NCBI GenBank assembly: GCA_003223555.1
Contig: QHVM01000017.1
Coordinates: 24,177-88,176 of the forward strand
DNA: 64,000 bases
Direction: 5' to 3'
Source: Acidobacteriota bacterium
GTDB taxonomy: Bacteria > Acidobacteriota > Vicinamibacteria > Fen-336
In this document: positions 28,917 through 39,569 of the stretch, piece after piece
Layout: the number at the start of each line of letters is the position of its first letter
Position numbering within the stretch: the stretch's first letter is position 1
Program-made: the position numbers and the translations under genes
The notes under the pieces: model-generated
Databases searched by the model: none
What the model saw: only the letters and a program-made list of their open reading frames with translations
Told to the model about the DNA's origin: nothing

Positions 28917-29213
28917 GACTCAGGCACGGGGCTTGCTCTTCGACGCCGGTGCAGAGAGAGGAGCGCCGGAAGTAAAGAGGACGACGCCAGGCCGGCACGA
29001 CGGGACGGGCGAATGTTCCCTCGCGCAGGCCTCGCGGCTGGCCAACCTCCTCACGCGTGGCTCGATGATCGCTGGCCGGCATCTCACCGGCGCCCTCTCT
29101 CCGCCTCTCGACCTTCCGTAATATTCCACCCAACTCGATGCGTGTCTGCGCCGCGACGATCTGGTCTCGGTGACCGGGCGGCTGGCTCGAGCCACCGCCC
29201 GACAAGCATTGGC
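28917..29213 (+). other. Intergenic stretch without a recognised feature
   Basis: Nearly 300 bases between the barrel protein and the convergent glycine-zipper gene. Several short ORFs occur on both strands but none has a ribosome-binding site, coding bias or recognisable product. I see no tRNA, repeat element or strong hairpin. Confidence 0.4.
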
Positions 29214-29678
29214 TCACTCGCGACGTACGTGATGTCGTGTCTTGCGATCGTAGACAGTGCCGGCCGCGCCGCCCACGAGGCCGCCGACCAGGGCTCCCTT
29301 GCCCCCACCGACCAAGCTGCCCACGAGCGCTCCGCCCGCCGCCGAGCCACCGATGATGAGCCCGCTCTTCTTCGCCGACCGCGTGTGCCTGACGACGCGG
29401 TGGCGGCTGGTGGTCGTGGTGGTCGTGCGGTAGACGACCCTCTGGGCGGCAGGCGTGGCGATCGTCGTCGTCTGGGAGGTGGCCACGGCCGGAGTGACGA
29501 CGGGCTGGCTGGCGCTGTCGTTGAGGGCGTTGACGGGCGCGGCCGTGGTGGGAGCGGGGATCGCCGCCGATGCCTGCGGCTGGGCCTGGGCGTCGGGGGA
29601 ATGACGGGAGGTCGCGAGCACGATCGCTCCCCCCAGGGCGAGGGCGCCGAGGGCCGCGGCGCCGATCACTGGTCTCAT
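29214..29678 (-). CDS. Glycine-zipper envelope protein
   Basis: 154 aa from ATG 29678, preceded by GGAGGG; the track start is 48 bases upstream. A signal peptide or anchor (AAALGALALGGAIVLA) is followed by a low-complexity Ala/Thr/Pro linker, a Thr run (VYRTTTTTTSRHR), and a C-terminal glycine-zipper (GLIIGGSAAGGALVGSLVGGGKGALVGGLVGGAAG) like those in outer-membrane lipoproteins of the SlyB/YMGG type. Ends KTRHHVRRE, very basic. Probably a stress- or envelope-associated protein. A good promoter lies just upstream. Confidence 0.75.
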   Translation of the reverse strand: MRPVIGAAALGALALGGAIVLATSRHSPDAQAQPQASAAIPAPTTAAPVNALNDSASQPVVTPAVATSQTTTIATPAAQRVVYRTTTTTTSRHRVVRHTRSAKKSGLIIGGSAAGGALVGSLVGGGKGALVGGLVGGAAGTVYDRKTRHHVRRE

Positions 29679-29707
29679 GAAACCCTCCAGTCGGTTAATG
29701 AAAGTGG

Positions 29708-29736
29708 GATATACGATCCCCTTCACTCCGGTGCAA
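29708..29736 (-). promoter_or_regulatory. Sigma-70 promoter of the glycine-zipper gene
   Basis: Minus strand: TTGCAC (29736-29731), 17-base spacer, TATATC (29713-29708), 29 bases before the ATG, with GGAGGG in the leader. The -10 lies in the short gap after the stop of the upstream MA-like gene. Confidence 0.6.
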
Positions 29737-31546
29737 GGGATGTGCCAGTTGGATAGGCAGGCCAGGCGATCGAGAGCAGCACGCCCGCCGGCCGCTCATC
29801 TAGCGCGTCCGCCTCGCGTCCGCGGGGCGCGAGCGGCTCCTGCCGCCGGTACACGACGGTGACCGGCGCGCTCTGGGGGCCGCAAACCAGGTCTCTTTCC
29901 AGCGGCTCGCCTTCCGCCCCATAGAGGAGCACGGCCCGGGGCCCCGCGGCCCGAAGCCTCAGCCGTCCGTCCGGGATCTGCACGATGAAGTCGAGCGCGC
30001 CGTCGGCCCGGCACTCCAGCGCCACCAGCGTGCCTTGCGCCTCGGCGGTCAGCGCGGCGGCGAAGCCGAGCCGGCCCAGCAGGTGCCCGGCCAGGAAGCG
30101 CATGTCGTCGTCACGCGCGGCCGTGCGCGCCCGCGCGAGGACGGCCGCGGCACGTCCGAGGTCGTCGACCCGCGTGTAGAGGCCGGCGAGCGTTATGGCG
30201 ACGTCGGTGCGCTGCGGCTCGCGCGCGAAAGCCGGCTCGAGCAGCGCGATCCGCCGCCGGGCCGGCTGGGGACGCAGCCGGGCCAGCAGCTCGGCGGCGT
30301 CGATGAAGTGGGGAGCCCGGCTCACCGCCTTCTCGAGGGCGGCCACGGCGGCGTCGGTGTCGTCGTCGGACAGCACCTGGCCGCGGCGGGCGGCCTCCTT
30401 CACCAGCACGTCCGCGTAGCGATGGAGGGCGAGCGGGCTTTCGGGCTCGCGCTCCAGCTCCGCCTTGAGCTGCGCTCGCGCCTCGTCCCAGCGCGCCTGG
30501 CCGAGCGCCACCTGGGCGAGGCCGTCGCGGGCCGGCACGAAGCCGGGGTCCTCCGCGACCGCGCGGGCGAAGTGCCCTCGGGCCTCGCGCGCCCGGTCCT
30601 GGTGCACCAGCAGGTCGCCCATCGCGTACTCGACCTCGGCCAGGGCCGGCACGGTGGATGCGGGCGGCTCGGCGCTCGCTTCCTCCGCGAGTCCGGGCGG
30701 CCCGAGCGTCGCGACCGGCCGCGCCGGCGCGTCCAGGTAGGCCCGCAGACGGCGAGAGAGCGCGGGCAGCTCCTCGCCGAGGGCGCGGGCGAATGCGGAG
30801 GCGGAGTCCTGGCCCTGGGCGACGGAGGACAGGTAGCGCTCGAGCTGCTCCTTCCCGCCCGGACGGCCCAGCACGACGTAATGGGCCAGCAGCCACGACT
30901 GGGCGTAGAACAGGTCACAGCGGCCCTCGCGCACGTACAGCTCGGAGCTGTAGTCGGCCCTCAGCACCTGGTCGAGAGGCAAGAGGCCGCGCCGGCGCAG
31001 GGCCGCGACGTGGTCCGTGCGGGGCAGGCCAACCAGCGCCGCGGTGCCCTCCGGCCGCCACGCGGCGAACAGCTCGGCCAGCCCTTCCGCCACCCAGGCC
31101 GGCTGGGCCGGCAGCGACTCGTTGAGGGCCAGGTGCGCGTACTCGTGGTACAGCGCGTCGTAGCGGTCCGTCCGGGACGCGCCGAGGTCGAAGGCGATGT
31201 ACCGGCGCGCGGTGCCGCCCTGGAAGAACCCGTCGACCGCGCGAGGCTCGGCCCCGATGCGGGGCACGAAGGACCGGAACGAACCCTCGCTCCGGAAGGC
31301 CAGGACCACGACGGGAGCCTCGGCGTCCGAGCCGCGGCGGGGGAGCAAACCCTGCAGGACGCGCCGGAAGCGCGACAGGGCCGTGGCCGCGGCGACGGCG
31401 TCGGCGGGGACGCCCTCGCACAGCAGGTCGAAGTGGGGGGTGCGGGCCCGCGACCAGCCTGACGCCGGGCCGCCGCTCGCGGCCGCGAGGGCGGGGATGG
31501 CCGCGAGGGCGGAGGCGACGAGACCGGGGAAAGGGAGTCCGCGCAC
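29723..31546 (-). CDS. Secreted gluzincin-like TPR protein (DUF1570/Peptidase MA-like)
   Basis: 607 aa from GTG 31546; the 977-aa track ORF is a read-through of rho antisense and was trimmed. A signal peptide (LVASALAAIPALAAASG) precedes the catalytic-like domain: HFDLLCEG, then YDALYHEYAHLALNESLPAQPAWVAEGLAELFA, where HEYAH plus a downstream glutamate is the gluzincin zinc-site pattern. The C-terminal half has TPR repeats (VEYAMGDLLVHQDRAREARGHFARAVAEDP and others). Located 23 bases after rho on the same strand. Probably a periplasmic or extracellular metallopeptidase; activity is untested. Confidence 0.82.
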   Translation of the reverse strand: MRGLPFPGLVASALAAIPALAAASGGPASGWSRARTPHFDLLCEGVPADAVAAATALSRFRRVLQGLLPRRGSDAEAPVVVLAFRSEGSFRSFVPRIGAEPRAVDGFFQGGTARRYIAFDLGASRTDRYDALYHEYAHLALNESLPAQPAWVAEGLAELFAAWRPEGTAALVGLPRTDHVAALRRRGLLPLDQVLRADYSSELYVREGRCDLFYAQSWLLAHYVVLGRPGGKEQLERYLSSVAQGQDSASAFARALGEELPALSRRLRAYLDAPARPVATLGPPGLAEEASAEPPASTVPALAEVEYAMGDLLVHQDRAREARGHFARAVAEDPGFVPARDGLAQVALGQARWDEARAQLKAELEREPESPLALHRYADVLVKEAARRGQVLSDDDTDAAVAALEKAVSRAPHFIDAAELLARLRPQPARRRIALLEPAFAREPQRTDVAITLAGLYTRVDDLGRAAAVLARARTAARDDDMRFLAGHLLGRLGFAAALTAEAQGTLVALECRADGALDFIVQIPDGRLRLRAAGPRAVLLYGAEGEPLERDLVCGPQSAPVTVVYRRQEPLAPRGREADALDERPAGVLLSIAWPAYPTGTSLAPE

Positions 31547-31569
31547 GGCGGGAAGACGACGCAGCCGCC

Positions 31570-32907
31570 CTAGCCGGCCGAGCTCATCGACTCCAGGAAG
31601 TCCCGGTTCGACTTGGTCTTGGCCAGCCGCTCCAGCATCAGCTCCATCGCCTCCACCGGCGAGAGGGGGTTCAGCACCTTGCGGAGGATCCAGATGCGGT
31701 TCAGCTCGTCCCGCGGCAGCAGCAGCTCTTCCTTGCGGGTGCCGCTGCGGTTGATGTCGATGGCGGGGAAGATCCGCCTGTCGCTCATCTTGCGGTCGAG
31801 GACGATCTCGCTGTTGCCGGTGCCCTTGAACTCCTCGAAGATCACGTCGTCCATGCGCGAGCCCGTCTCCACCAGGGCGGTGGCGATGATCGTCAGCGAC
31901 CCGCCGTCCTCGATGTTGCGGGCGGCGCCGAAGAAGCGCTTCGGCCGCTGCAGCGCGTTCGAGTCCACGCCGCCCGAGAGGACCTTTCCCGACGGGGGGA
32001 CGATCGCGTTGTAGGCGCGGGCGAGCCGCGTGATCGAGTCGAGCAGGATCACCACGTCCCGCTTGTGCTCGACGAGCCGCTTGGCCTTCTCGATGACCAT
32101 CTCCGCCACCTGCACGTGGCGGGTGGCGGGCTCGTCGAAGGTCGAGCTGACGACCTCGCCCCGCACCGAGCGCTGCATGTCGGTGACCTCCTCGGGCCGC
32201 TCGTCGATGAGGAGCACGATGAGGGCGATCTCGGGATGGTTGGTGGCCACCGAGTTGGCGATGTTCTGGAGGATCATCGTCTTCCCCGTGCGGGGGGCGG
32301 CCACGATCAGCGCCCGCTGGCCCTTGCCGAGGGGCGTCATCATGTCCAGGACGCGGGCGGTGAGGTTGTCCTGGGCCGTCTCGAGCCGGATGCGCTCGCT
32401 GGGATAGAGGGGAGTCAGGTTGTCGAAGAGGACCTTGTCCTTGGCCATCTCCGGGGGCTCGAAGTTGATGGCCTCGACCTTGATGAGGGCGAAGTAGCGC
32501 TCGCCCTCCTTGGGCGGCCGGACCTGCCCGGAGACGGTGTCGCCGGTGCGCAGGTCGAACTTGCGGATCTGCGACGGCGACACGTAGATGTCGTCCGGAC
32601 CGGGAAGGTAGTTCGACTCCGGCGCGCGCAGGAAGCCGTAGCCGTCGGGCAGGCACTCGAGCACGCCCTCCGCGAAGAGCAGGCCGCTCTTCTCGGTCTG
32701 GCTCTGCAGGATCTTGAAGATGAGGTCGTGCTTCTTCATGCCCGCGGCGCCGTCCACCCCCAGCTCGCGGGCCATGGCGTTCAAGGCCTGGATGTTCATC
32801 TCCTTCAGCTCGGAGAGGTCCAGGGCCTTGTTCTCCTTCGGGGCGGGGGCCGGGACCATGGCCGGCTCCTGCTGCTCCTGCTGCTCCTGCTGATCGGTCT
32901 CGGGCAT
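31570..32907 (-). CDS. rho: Transcription termination factor Rho
   Basis: 445 aa from ATG 32907, chosen because GGGAG lies ten bases upstream and because the 30 residues added by the track start are not Rho-like. RNA-dependent hexameric ATPase. An N-terminal Q/E/P-rich insertion ([12 protein letters not shown]) precedes [19 protein letters not shown], the RNA-binding domain with GFLRAP, and the ATPase domain: Walker A APRTGKT, Walker [14 protein letters not shown], and the Q/R loops [27 protein letters not shown]. Presence of Rho fits the scarcity of U-tract terminators in this window. Confidence 0.96.
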   Translation of the reverse strand: MPETDQQEQQEQQEPAMVPAPAPKENKALDLSELKEMNIQALNAMARELGVDGAAGMKKHDLIFKILQSQTEKSGLLFAEGVLECLPDGYGFLRAPESNYLPGPDDIYVSPSQIRKFDLRTGDTVSGQVRPPKEGERYFALIKVEAINFEPPEMAKDKVLFDNLTPLYPSERIRLETAQDNLTARVLDMMTPLGKGQRALIVAAPRTGKTMILQNIANSVATNHPEIALIVLLIDERPEEVTDMQRSVRGEVVSSTFDEPATRHVQVAEMVIEKAKRLVEHKRDVVILLDSITRLARAYNAIVPPSGKVLSGGVDSNALQRPKRFFGAARNIEDGGSLTIIATALVETGSRMDDVIFEEFKGTGNSEIVLDRKMSDRRIFPAIDINRSGTRKEELLLPRDELNRIWILRKVLNPLSPVEAMELMLERLAKTKSNRDFLESMSSAG

Positions 32908-33016
32908 GGAATGCACTCCCGGCGGAGACGCCGCGGAAACGGGACCGGCTCCGCCGAAAAGAGGGTCCGACGCGGGGGAGCGGCGCTCCCGCCGCAAGGG
33001 TCTACGGCGTGGTCGT

Positions 33017-35431
33017 CTAGTGCGTCATCCCGCCCTGGACGTCGCCCAGGGCCGGCGGCGGCACAGGTGGCTCCGCCACCTCCGCCGGCGGCACGGGCGG
33101 CGCCAGGGCGACCTTCAACACCTCGTCCATGTGCTCGACCAGCTCCACCGTCACCGCGTCGAGCACGACCTTGGGGATGTCGGCCAGGTCCTTCTCGTTC
33201 TCCCGGGGCAGCACGATGGTGGTGACGCCGATGCGGTGGGCGGCGAGCAGCTTCTCCTTCACGCCCCCGATCGGCAGCACCTTGCCCCGCAGGGTGATCT
33301 CGCCCGTCATCGCCACCTCGCGCCGCACCGGGATCTTGGTGAGGGCGGAGACGAGGGCGGTGGCGATCGTGATGCCGGCCGAGGGCCCGTCCTTCGGGAT
33401 CGCCCCCTCCGGGACGTGGATGTGGATGTCGGTCCGGCGGTTGAAGCCCGGCGCGATCCCGAGCTGCTCCGCGCGCGAGCGCACGTACGAGAGCGCCGCG
33501 TGGGCCGACTCCTGCATCACGTCGCCCAGCTTGCCGGTCAGGCGGAGGGCGCCCTTGCCGGGCATCAGGGTGACCTCGATGGGCAGGATCTCGCCGCCGA
33601 CCTCCGTCCAGGCCAGGCCGGTGGCCATGCCGATCTCGTTGCGCTCCTCCTGCCGGGAGGCGCGATAGCGCGGCACGCCGAGGTAGGAATCGGTGTTGCC
33701 GGCGCTGATCTCGACCTGATAGCCCCGGCCGTCCAGGACCACCTTGCGCGCGACCTTGCGGCAGATGGACGAGATCTCCCGCTCCATGTTCCGCACGCCC
33801 GCCTCGCGGGTGTAGCGGCGGATGATCTCCTGCAGCGACTCCTCGGTGAAGGAGATGTTCTCCGCGCGCAGCCCGTGGGACTTGAGCTGTTTCGGGATCA
33901 AGTGGCGCTTGGCGATCTCGACCTTCTCCCGCTCGGTGTAGCCGGGCAGGCGCAGCACCTCCATGCGGTCCTGGAGGGGCTGGGGGATCGTGTGGAGCAC
34001 GTTGGCGGTGGCGATGAAGAAGACCGACGAGAGGTCGAACTCGACGTCCAGGTAGTGGTCGGTGAAGCTGTGGTTCTGCTCGGGGTCCAGGACCTCGAGG
34101 AGGGCGGCCGAGGGGTCGCCCCGGAAGTCCATGGACATCTTGTCCACCTCGTCGAGGAGGAACACGGGGTTCCGGGTCCCCGCCTTCTTCATCATCTGGA
34201 CGATCTGGCCCGGGAAGGCGCCGATGTAGGTGCGGCGGTGGCCGCGGATCTCCGCCTCGTCACGCACCCCGCCCAGCGACATGCGCACGAACTTGCGGTT
34301 CGTGCAGCGGGCGATGGACTTGGCGAGCGAGGTCTTGCCCACCCCGGGCGGGCCCACGAAGCAGAGGATCGGTCCCTTCGGCTTGTTCACGAGCTGGCGC
34401 ACGGCGAGGAACTCGACGATGCGCTCCTTGACCTTCTCCAGCCCGTAGTGGTCCTCGTTGAGGATGGCCTCCGCGGCCAGCAGGTCCTTGCGCTCGCGGG
34501 TCCGCTTCGACCACGGCACCGCGATCAGCCAGTCCAGGTAGTTCCGGGACACGGTGGCCTCGGCCGACATCGGCGGCATGGACTCCAGCCGCTTCAGCTC
34601 CTGGAGCGCCCGGTCCTCGGCGTCCTTGGGCATCTTGGCCATCTCGATCTTCTTGCGGAGCTCCTCGATCTCGTTCAGGCGGTCGTCCTTCCGCCCCAGC
34701 TCCTTCTGGATGGCCTTCATCTTCTCGTTGAGGTAGTACTCCTTCTGGGCCCGCTCCATCTGCTTCTTGACCCGGCCCTGGATGCGCTTGTCCACCTGGA
34801 GCTTGTCCACCTCGGCCTCGAGGATGGTCAGGATCCGCTGCAGGCGCTCCTGGGGGGCGAAGATCTCCAGCAGGTTCTGCTTCTCCTCCACCGGGACCAC
34901 CAGGTGGGAGGAGATGGTGTCGGCCAGCTTGCCCGGGTCCTCCACCCGCACCGCGGCCAGCATGGCGTCGTAGTGGAGGTTGTTCGACAGCTTCACGTAC
35001 TGCTCGAAGAGCGCGATGACCTTCGACATCACCGCCTCGACGCCGCTGGCCGTCTCCACCTGCTTGGGGATCAGCTTGACCACCACCCGGAAGAAGCCCT
35101 GCTCCTCCTTGAACTCCAGGGCCCGGCCGCGGTCCAGACCCTCCACCAGCACCTTCACGTTGCCGTCGGGGAGCTTGAGGCTCTGGACGATGTTGCAGAG
35201 GGTGCCGAGGGTGTGGATCTCCTCCGGACCGGGGTTGTCGCGCGTGGCGTCGTGCTGGGCGGAGAGGAAGATGCGCTTGCCCTTCACGAGGGCGTACTCG
35301 AGGGCCTTGATGGAGCTGGGGCGCCCGATGACGAACGGGATCATCATGTGCGGGAACACCACCACGTCCCGCAGCGGAACCATCGGCAGGGTCTCAATCA
35401 CGTCCGTTTTGTCTTTCTCTTTGCCGAACAT
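33017..35431 (-). CDS. lon: ATP-dependent protease Lon
   Basis: 804 aa, full-length LonA. N-terminal substrate-binding domain ([22 protein letters not shown]), AAA+ module with Walker [10 protein letters not shown] and Walker [11 protein letters not shown], and C-terminal protease domain with the catalytic serine in [10 protein letters not shown] and lysine in [12 protein letters not shown]. The ATG at 35431 has no Shine-Dalgarno: the GGGGGGTGC/GCACCCCCC hairpin element ends about ten bases upstream. Last gene of the tig-clpP-clpX-lon series. Confidence 0.97.
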   Translation of the reverse strand: MFGKEKDKTDVIETLPMVPLRDVVVFPHMMIPFVIGRPSSIKALEYALVKGKRIFLSAQHDATRDNPGPEEIHTLGTLCNIVQSLKLPDGNVKVLVEGLDRGRALEFKEEQGFFRVVVKLIPKQVETASGVEAVMSKVIALFEQYVKLSNNLHYDAMLAAVRVEDPGKLADTISSHLVVPVEEKQNLLEIFAPQERLQRILTILEAEVDKLQVDKRIQGRVKKQMERAQKEYYLNEKMKAIQKELGRKDDRLNEIEELRKKIEMAKMPKDAEDRALQELKRLESMPPMSAEATVSRNYLDWLIAVPWSKRTRERKDLLAAEAILNEDHYGLEKVKERIVEFLAVRQLVNKPKGPILCFVGPPGVGKTSLAKSIARCTNRKFVRMSLGGVRDEAEIRGHRRTYIGAFPGQIVQMMKKAGTRNPVFLLDEVDKMSMDFRGDPSAALLEVLDPEQNHSFTDHYLDVEFDLSSVFFIATANVLHTIPQPLQDRMEVLRLPGYTEREKVEIAKRHLIPKQLKSHGLRAENISFTEESLQEIIRRYTREAGVRNMEREISSICRKVARKVVLDGRGYQVEISAGNTDSYLGVPRYRASRQEERNEIGMATGLAWTEVGGEILPIEVTLMPGKGALRLTGKLGDVMQESAHAALSYVRSRAEQLGIAPGFNRRTDIHIHVPEGAIPKDGPSAGITIATALVSALTKIPVRREVAMTGEITLRGKVLPIGGVKEKLLAAHRIGVTTIVLPRENEKDLADIPKVVLDAVTVELVEHMDEVLKVALAPPVPPAEVAEPPVPPPALGDVQGGMTH

Positions 35432-35435
35432 TCAT

Positions 35436-35511
35436 TGAGCTGGGGGGTGCTAGCGGCGCACCCCCCAGACCCCCCGCGCGCTCCGCGGGAATGAATCCCG
35501 CTCCGCGCGCA
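35436..35511 (+). repeat. Two-hairpin intergenic element, copy 3 (upstream of lon)
   Basis: GGGGGGTGC (35442-35450), TAGCGGC, GCACCCCCC (35458-35466). Then GCGCGC-TCC-GCGGGA (35485-35490), ATGAA, TCCCGC (35496-35501), TCC-GCGCGC. This is the most regular copy. It starts four bases from the lon ATG, on the 5' side of lon, replacing any usual ribosome-binding site. Confidence 0.85.
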
Positions 35512-35595
35512 GCCTGTGACTGTTCCCCATAATCACGCACACCTGAGCCGTCACCAATGCGACACGACCAGGAGCCCTGGAGGGGCGTTCTCGCT

Positions 35596-36837
<1,242 letters not shown>

Positions 36838-36838
36838 G

Positions 36839-36915
36839 TGAGCTGGGGGGTGCTAGCGGCGCACCCCCCAGACCCCCCGCTCGCTCCGCGGAAGTGAATC
36901 CCGCTCCGCTCGCAG
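36839..36915 (+). repeat. Two-hairpin intergenic element, copy 4 (upstream of clpX)
   Basis: GGGGGGTGC (36845-36853), TAGCGGC, GCACCCCCC (36861-36869), then GCGGAA-GTGAA-TCCCGC with one mismatch, flanked by GCTCGC on both sides. It begins two bases from the clpX start codon and fills the clpP-clpX gap. Confidence 0.85.
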
Positions 36916-36932
36916 CTTGGGCCTGAGGCCAT

Positions 36933-37544
36933 TTATCGCTCTCGCCGAGAGATTACCTGATCAACGATACCATACTCCTTGCCCTGGGCCGCGTCCATGA
37001 TGAAGTCGCGGTCGGCGTCGGCGGCGATCTTCTCCACCGGCTGCTTGGTGTGGAAGGCGAGGATGTGGTTGAGGCGGTCCTTGACGCGCAGGATCTCCTT
37101 GGCCTGGATGGCGATGTCCGAGGCCTGACCCTGGGTCCCCCCCCACGGCTGGTGGATGAGGATGCGCGAGTTGGGGAGCGCGAAGCGCTTGCCGGGCGTG
37201 CCCGCGGCGAGCAGCACGGCGCCGAACGATGCCGCCTGGCCCACGCAGATCGTCTGCACGTCGGGGCGGACGAGCTGCATCGTGTCGTAGATGGCCATCC
37301 CGGCGGTGGTCGATCCGCCCGGCGTGTTGATGTAGACGTGGATGTCCTTCTCCGGGTCCTCGGCCTCGAGGAAGAGGAGCTGGGCGATGATCAGGTTGGC
37401 CACCATGTCGTCGATGGCCGTCCCGATGAAGACGATGTTGTCCTTGAGGAGACGGGAGTAGATGTCGTACGCGCGCTCGCCCCGGGCCGTCTGCTCCACC
37501 ACCATCGGGACCAGCGTGCCCGCGTACGGACTGGACGCGCTCAT
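36933..37544 (-). CDS. clpP: ATP-dependent Clp protease proteolytic subunit
   Basis: 203 aa. Tetradecameric serine peptidase working with ClpX. The catalytic serine lies in [14 protein letters not shown] (most homologues have AASMGA), the histidine in [12 protein letters not shown], and the aspartate in [21 protein letters not shown]-terminus [27 protein letters not shown] is standard. Start overlaps the tig stop by ATGA, so it is translationally coupled to tig. Confidence 0.97.
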   Translation of the reverse strand: MSASSPYAGTLVPMVVEQTARGERAYDIYSRLLKDNIVFIGTAIDDMVANLIIAQLLFLEAEDPEKDIHVYINTPGGSTTAGMAIYDTMQLVRPDVQTICVGQAASFGAVLLAAGTPGKRFALPNSRILIHQPWGGTQGQASDIAIQAKEILRVKDRLNHILAFHTKQPVEKIAADADRDFIMDAAQGKEYGIVDQVISRRER

Positions 37545-38815
37545 TCGGTGTCCAGTCTAGCATTGGCCCTCAGCAAGTCAAGGGTCTTGTCCTCGCGGAT
37601 GCGCGCGCGGAGCGCGACGAGATCGCCTTCCTTCTCCATCTGACGGCGCAGCGTCTCCTTCGGCTTGCGCAGTCGGTCGGCAAGGCGCGCGACCTCCGCG
37701 TCGACGTCGCCTTCGAGGGCCTCGATGCCCTCGCGGCGCGCGATTTCGTCGAGCAGCACGTCGGCCTTGGCCGCCTTGACCGAGTCCTCGCGCTGCGATT
37801 CGCGGTAGCCCTTCCAGTCGACGCCGGCCCGGGTGGGATCGATGCCCTGATAGAGCAGCCCGCGCGCGGCGTTCTCGGTGCGGGCGCTCATGTGGCGGTC
37901 GACGAGCGCCTCGGGGACCTCGAAGGTGGCCCGCTCGACGAGCGCGTCGACGAGCGCGCCGCGGAGCTCGCGCTCGATCTTGCCCTCCTCGGCCGCGAGC
38001 AGCCGCTTGCGCAGCGCCTCGCGCAGCTCGGCCAGCGACGCGTATTCCCCGAGATCTTTGGCGAACTCGTCGTCGGCGGGGGGCACCACCTTCCTCTTGA
38101 TGTCCTTCAGCGTGACCGTGTAGCCGACTGCGCGCTCGGCCTTGGGCGGCGACTGCTGCGCCGGCTCCATCACGACCCGCACCTGCTTCGTCTCGCCGGG
38201 CGACATGCCGGCCAGGCCCTCGTTCAGCTCCGGGTGGTTGTCCTTGGATCCGACCTCCACCAGCACGTTTTCATCGTGACGGGGCTTTCCCTCCGCGGTC
38301 GTGAACCTGACGTCGAGCATGACGAAGTCGCCGGTCTCGGCCGGACGAGGCTCCACCGGGTCGTAGCGGGCCGCCTGTTCGCGCAGGCGCTCGATCTCCG
38401 CCTCCACCTGCGCGTCGGTCACCTCCGCCTTCCGCGCCTTGACGCTGAGGCCGCGGTACTCGGGGACCTCGACGAGGGGAAGCGTCTCGAAGACCGCCCG
38501 GAAGGTCATGGGCTGGCTCTCGTCGATCTTGAGGTCGGTGACCTTCGGGCTGGCCAGCGGGCGCAGGCCCCGTCCCTCCAGCTCCTCGAACACCACCCGG
38601 TTGACGATAGCCTCCGCGGCATCCTCCAGGACCTGGGCGCGGAAGCGCTGGCGGATCACCTCCGGGGGGACCTTCCCGGGACGGAAGCCGGGGATGCGGA
38701 CCTTGCGCGCGTACTCGCGGGCCCGCTTGTCGATCTCCCTCTCCACGACCTCGGGCTCGATCTCGAAGCTGAGCGACTTGCGGACCGACGTCTCCTCGTT
38801 GTACTCGACCTTCAA
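37541..38815 (-). CDS. tig: Trigger factor
   Basis: 424 aa from TTG 38815, supported by AAGGAG seven bases upstream. Ribosome-associated chaperone and prolyl isomerase. The N-terminal ribosome-binding domain contains the signature [19 protein letters not shown]. The middle FKBP domain ([12 protein letters not shown]) and the C-terminal helical arms follow. First gene of the tig-clpP-clpX-lon cluster; a -10-like TATCCT lies a short distance upstream. Confidence 0.95.
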   Translation of the reverse strand: MKVEYNEETSVRKSLSFEIEPEVVEREIDKRAREYARKVRIPGFRPGKVPPEVIRQRFRAQVLEDAAEAIVNRVVFEELEGRGLRPLASPKVTDLKIDESQPMTFRAVFETLPLVEVPEYRGLSVKARKAEVTDAQVEAEIERLREQAARYDPVEPRPAETGDFVMLDVRFTTAEGKPRHDENVLVEVGSKDNHPELNEGLAGMSPGETKQVRVVMEPAQQSPPKAERAVGYTVTLKDIKRKVVPPADDEFAKDLGEYASLAELREALRKRLLAAEEGKIERELRGALVDALVERATFEVPEALVDRHMSARTENAARGLLYQGIDPTRAGVDWKGYRESQREDSVKAAKADVLLDEIARREGIEALEGDVDAEVARLADRLRKPKETLRRQMEKEGDLVALRARIREDKTLDLLRANARLDTE

Positions 38816-38872
38816 GCGCGCGCACTCCTTGCCGAAACAAAGAAGGATAGCACGCGGCCCCGCGCGGCCCGG

Positions 38873-39397
38873 CTAGCGGCCGCAGCGGCCGGCGACGCGG
38901 GCCGAGATGTCGAATGTCGAAGGCGGATCTTCTCCGAGGCCCAGGGTGTGGAGCGCCTCGTGGATGAGCGTCAGCTCCGCCCACCGCGGGTCGTGCAGGT
39001 AGGCGCGGGCGAATCGGCCGCACACCGAGACCACGCGGCGGCCCGGGGTGGCGGTGGCCAGCACCTGGTCTTGCTGGCAGCGCCCGCGGTCGAGCCCTTC
39101 GGCGAAGAACACGAGGGCGAGGTAGCCGGCGCCGGTCAGGCCGAGGCGGTCGAGCCGCTCCTGGAGCGGGCGCCCGGAGGCGTCGGCGAAGTCGGCGAAG
39201 ACTCGCGCGCAGGCGGGGCGGGCCAGCCGCCGGGCTGCGCCCCCGAGGGCCATCCTCACCTCGCCGGCCCCGGGCCCGGGGGCGATCATCTGCAAGGCGG
39301 GATCGCCCGCGGCGGGATGAGCCGCCTCGGCTCCGGTCGCGAGCAGGCTGGCCGAGGCGCCGAGCAGGAGGACCGCCGTTGCGTTGCCGAGCTTCAT
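38873..39397 (-). CDS. Secreted HExxH protein, putative zinc metalloprotease
   Basis: 174 aa with a signal peptide (AVLLLGASASLLATGAEA). The key motif near the C-terminus is TLIHEALHTLGLGEDPPS: HExxHxxGxxE, close to the metzincin pattern, in which the third ligand is usually H or D. Four cysteines (PACARVF, GRCQQ, SVCGRF, AGRCGR) could form two disulfides. No family match from memory. Monocistronic between tig and the TonB receptor locus. Confidence 0.72.
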   Translation of the reverse strand: MKLGNATAVLLLGASASLLATGAEAAHPAAGDPALQMIAPGPGAGEVRMALGGAARRLARPACARVFADFADASGRPLQERLDRLGLTGAGYLALVFFAEGLDRGRCQQDQVLATATPGRRVVSVCGRFARAYLHDPRWAELTLIHEALHTLGLGEDPPSTFDISARVAGRCGR

Positions 39398-39512
39398 CGT
39401 CCGCCCCCACCTCTTCCGGCCCCCCGGCAGGAACGTCCCCGGGGGCCGTGCGCCACAGACCTACGAAGGCCGGCATGGCGGAATCGTGGGGAATGGTTGA
39501 GATTTTCCTGGC

Positions 39513-39569
39513 TTGACACTCCGGACTTTTCGGTGGTACGCCTCGGAATCGTTCCTAGGGAGGCCCTCC
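39513..39569 (+). promoter_or_regulatory. Putative promoter and RBS of the TonB receptor gene
   Basis: A consensus -35 TTGACA at 39513-39518 is followed 18 bases later by a weak -10 (TACGCC). A strong Shine-Dalgarno AGGGAGG (39557-39563) precedes ATG 39570. The rest of 39398-39512 shows no clear structure. The -10 is poor, so an activator may be needed. Confidence 0.4.

Noticed and set aside
29723-32656. Possible Rho-peptidase fusion of 977 aa
   Set aside because: The upstream part is rho in a wrong frame; real Rho is read in another frame and ends at 31570.
32906-35494. 862-aa plus-strand ORF
   Set aside because: Antisense shadow of lon.
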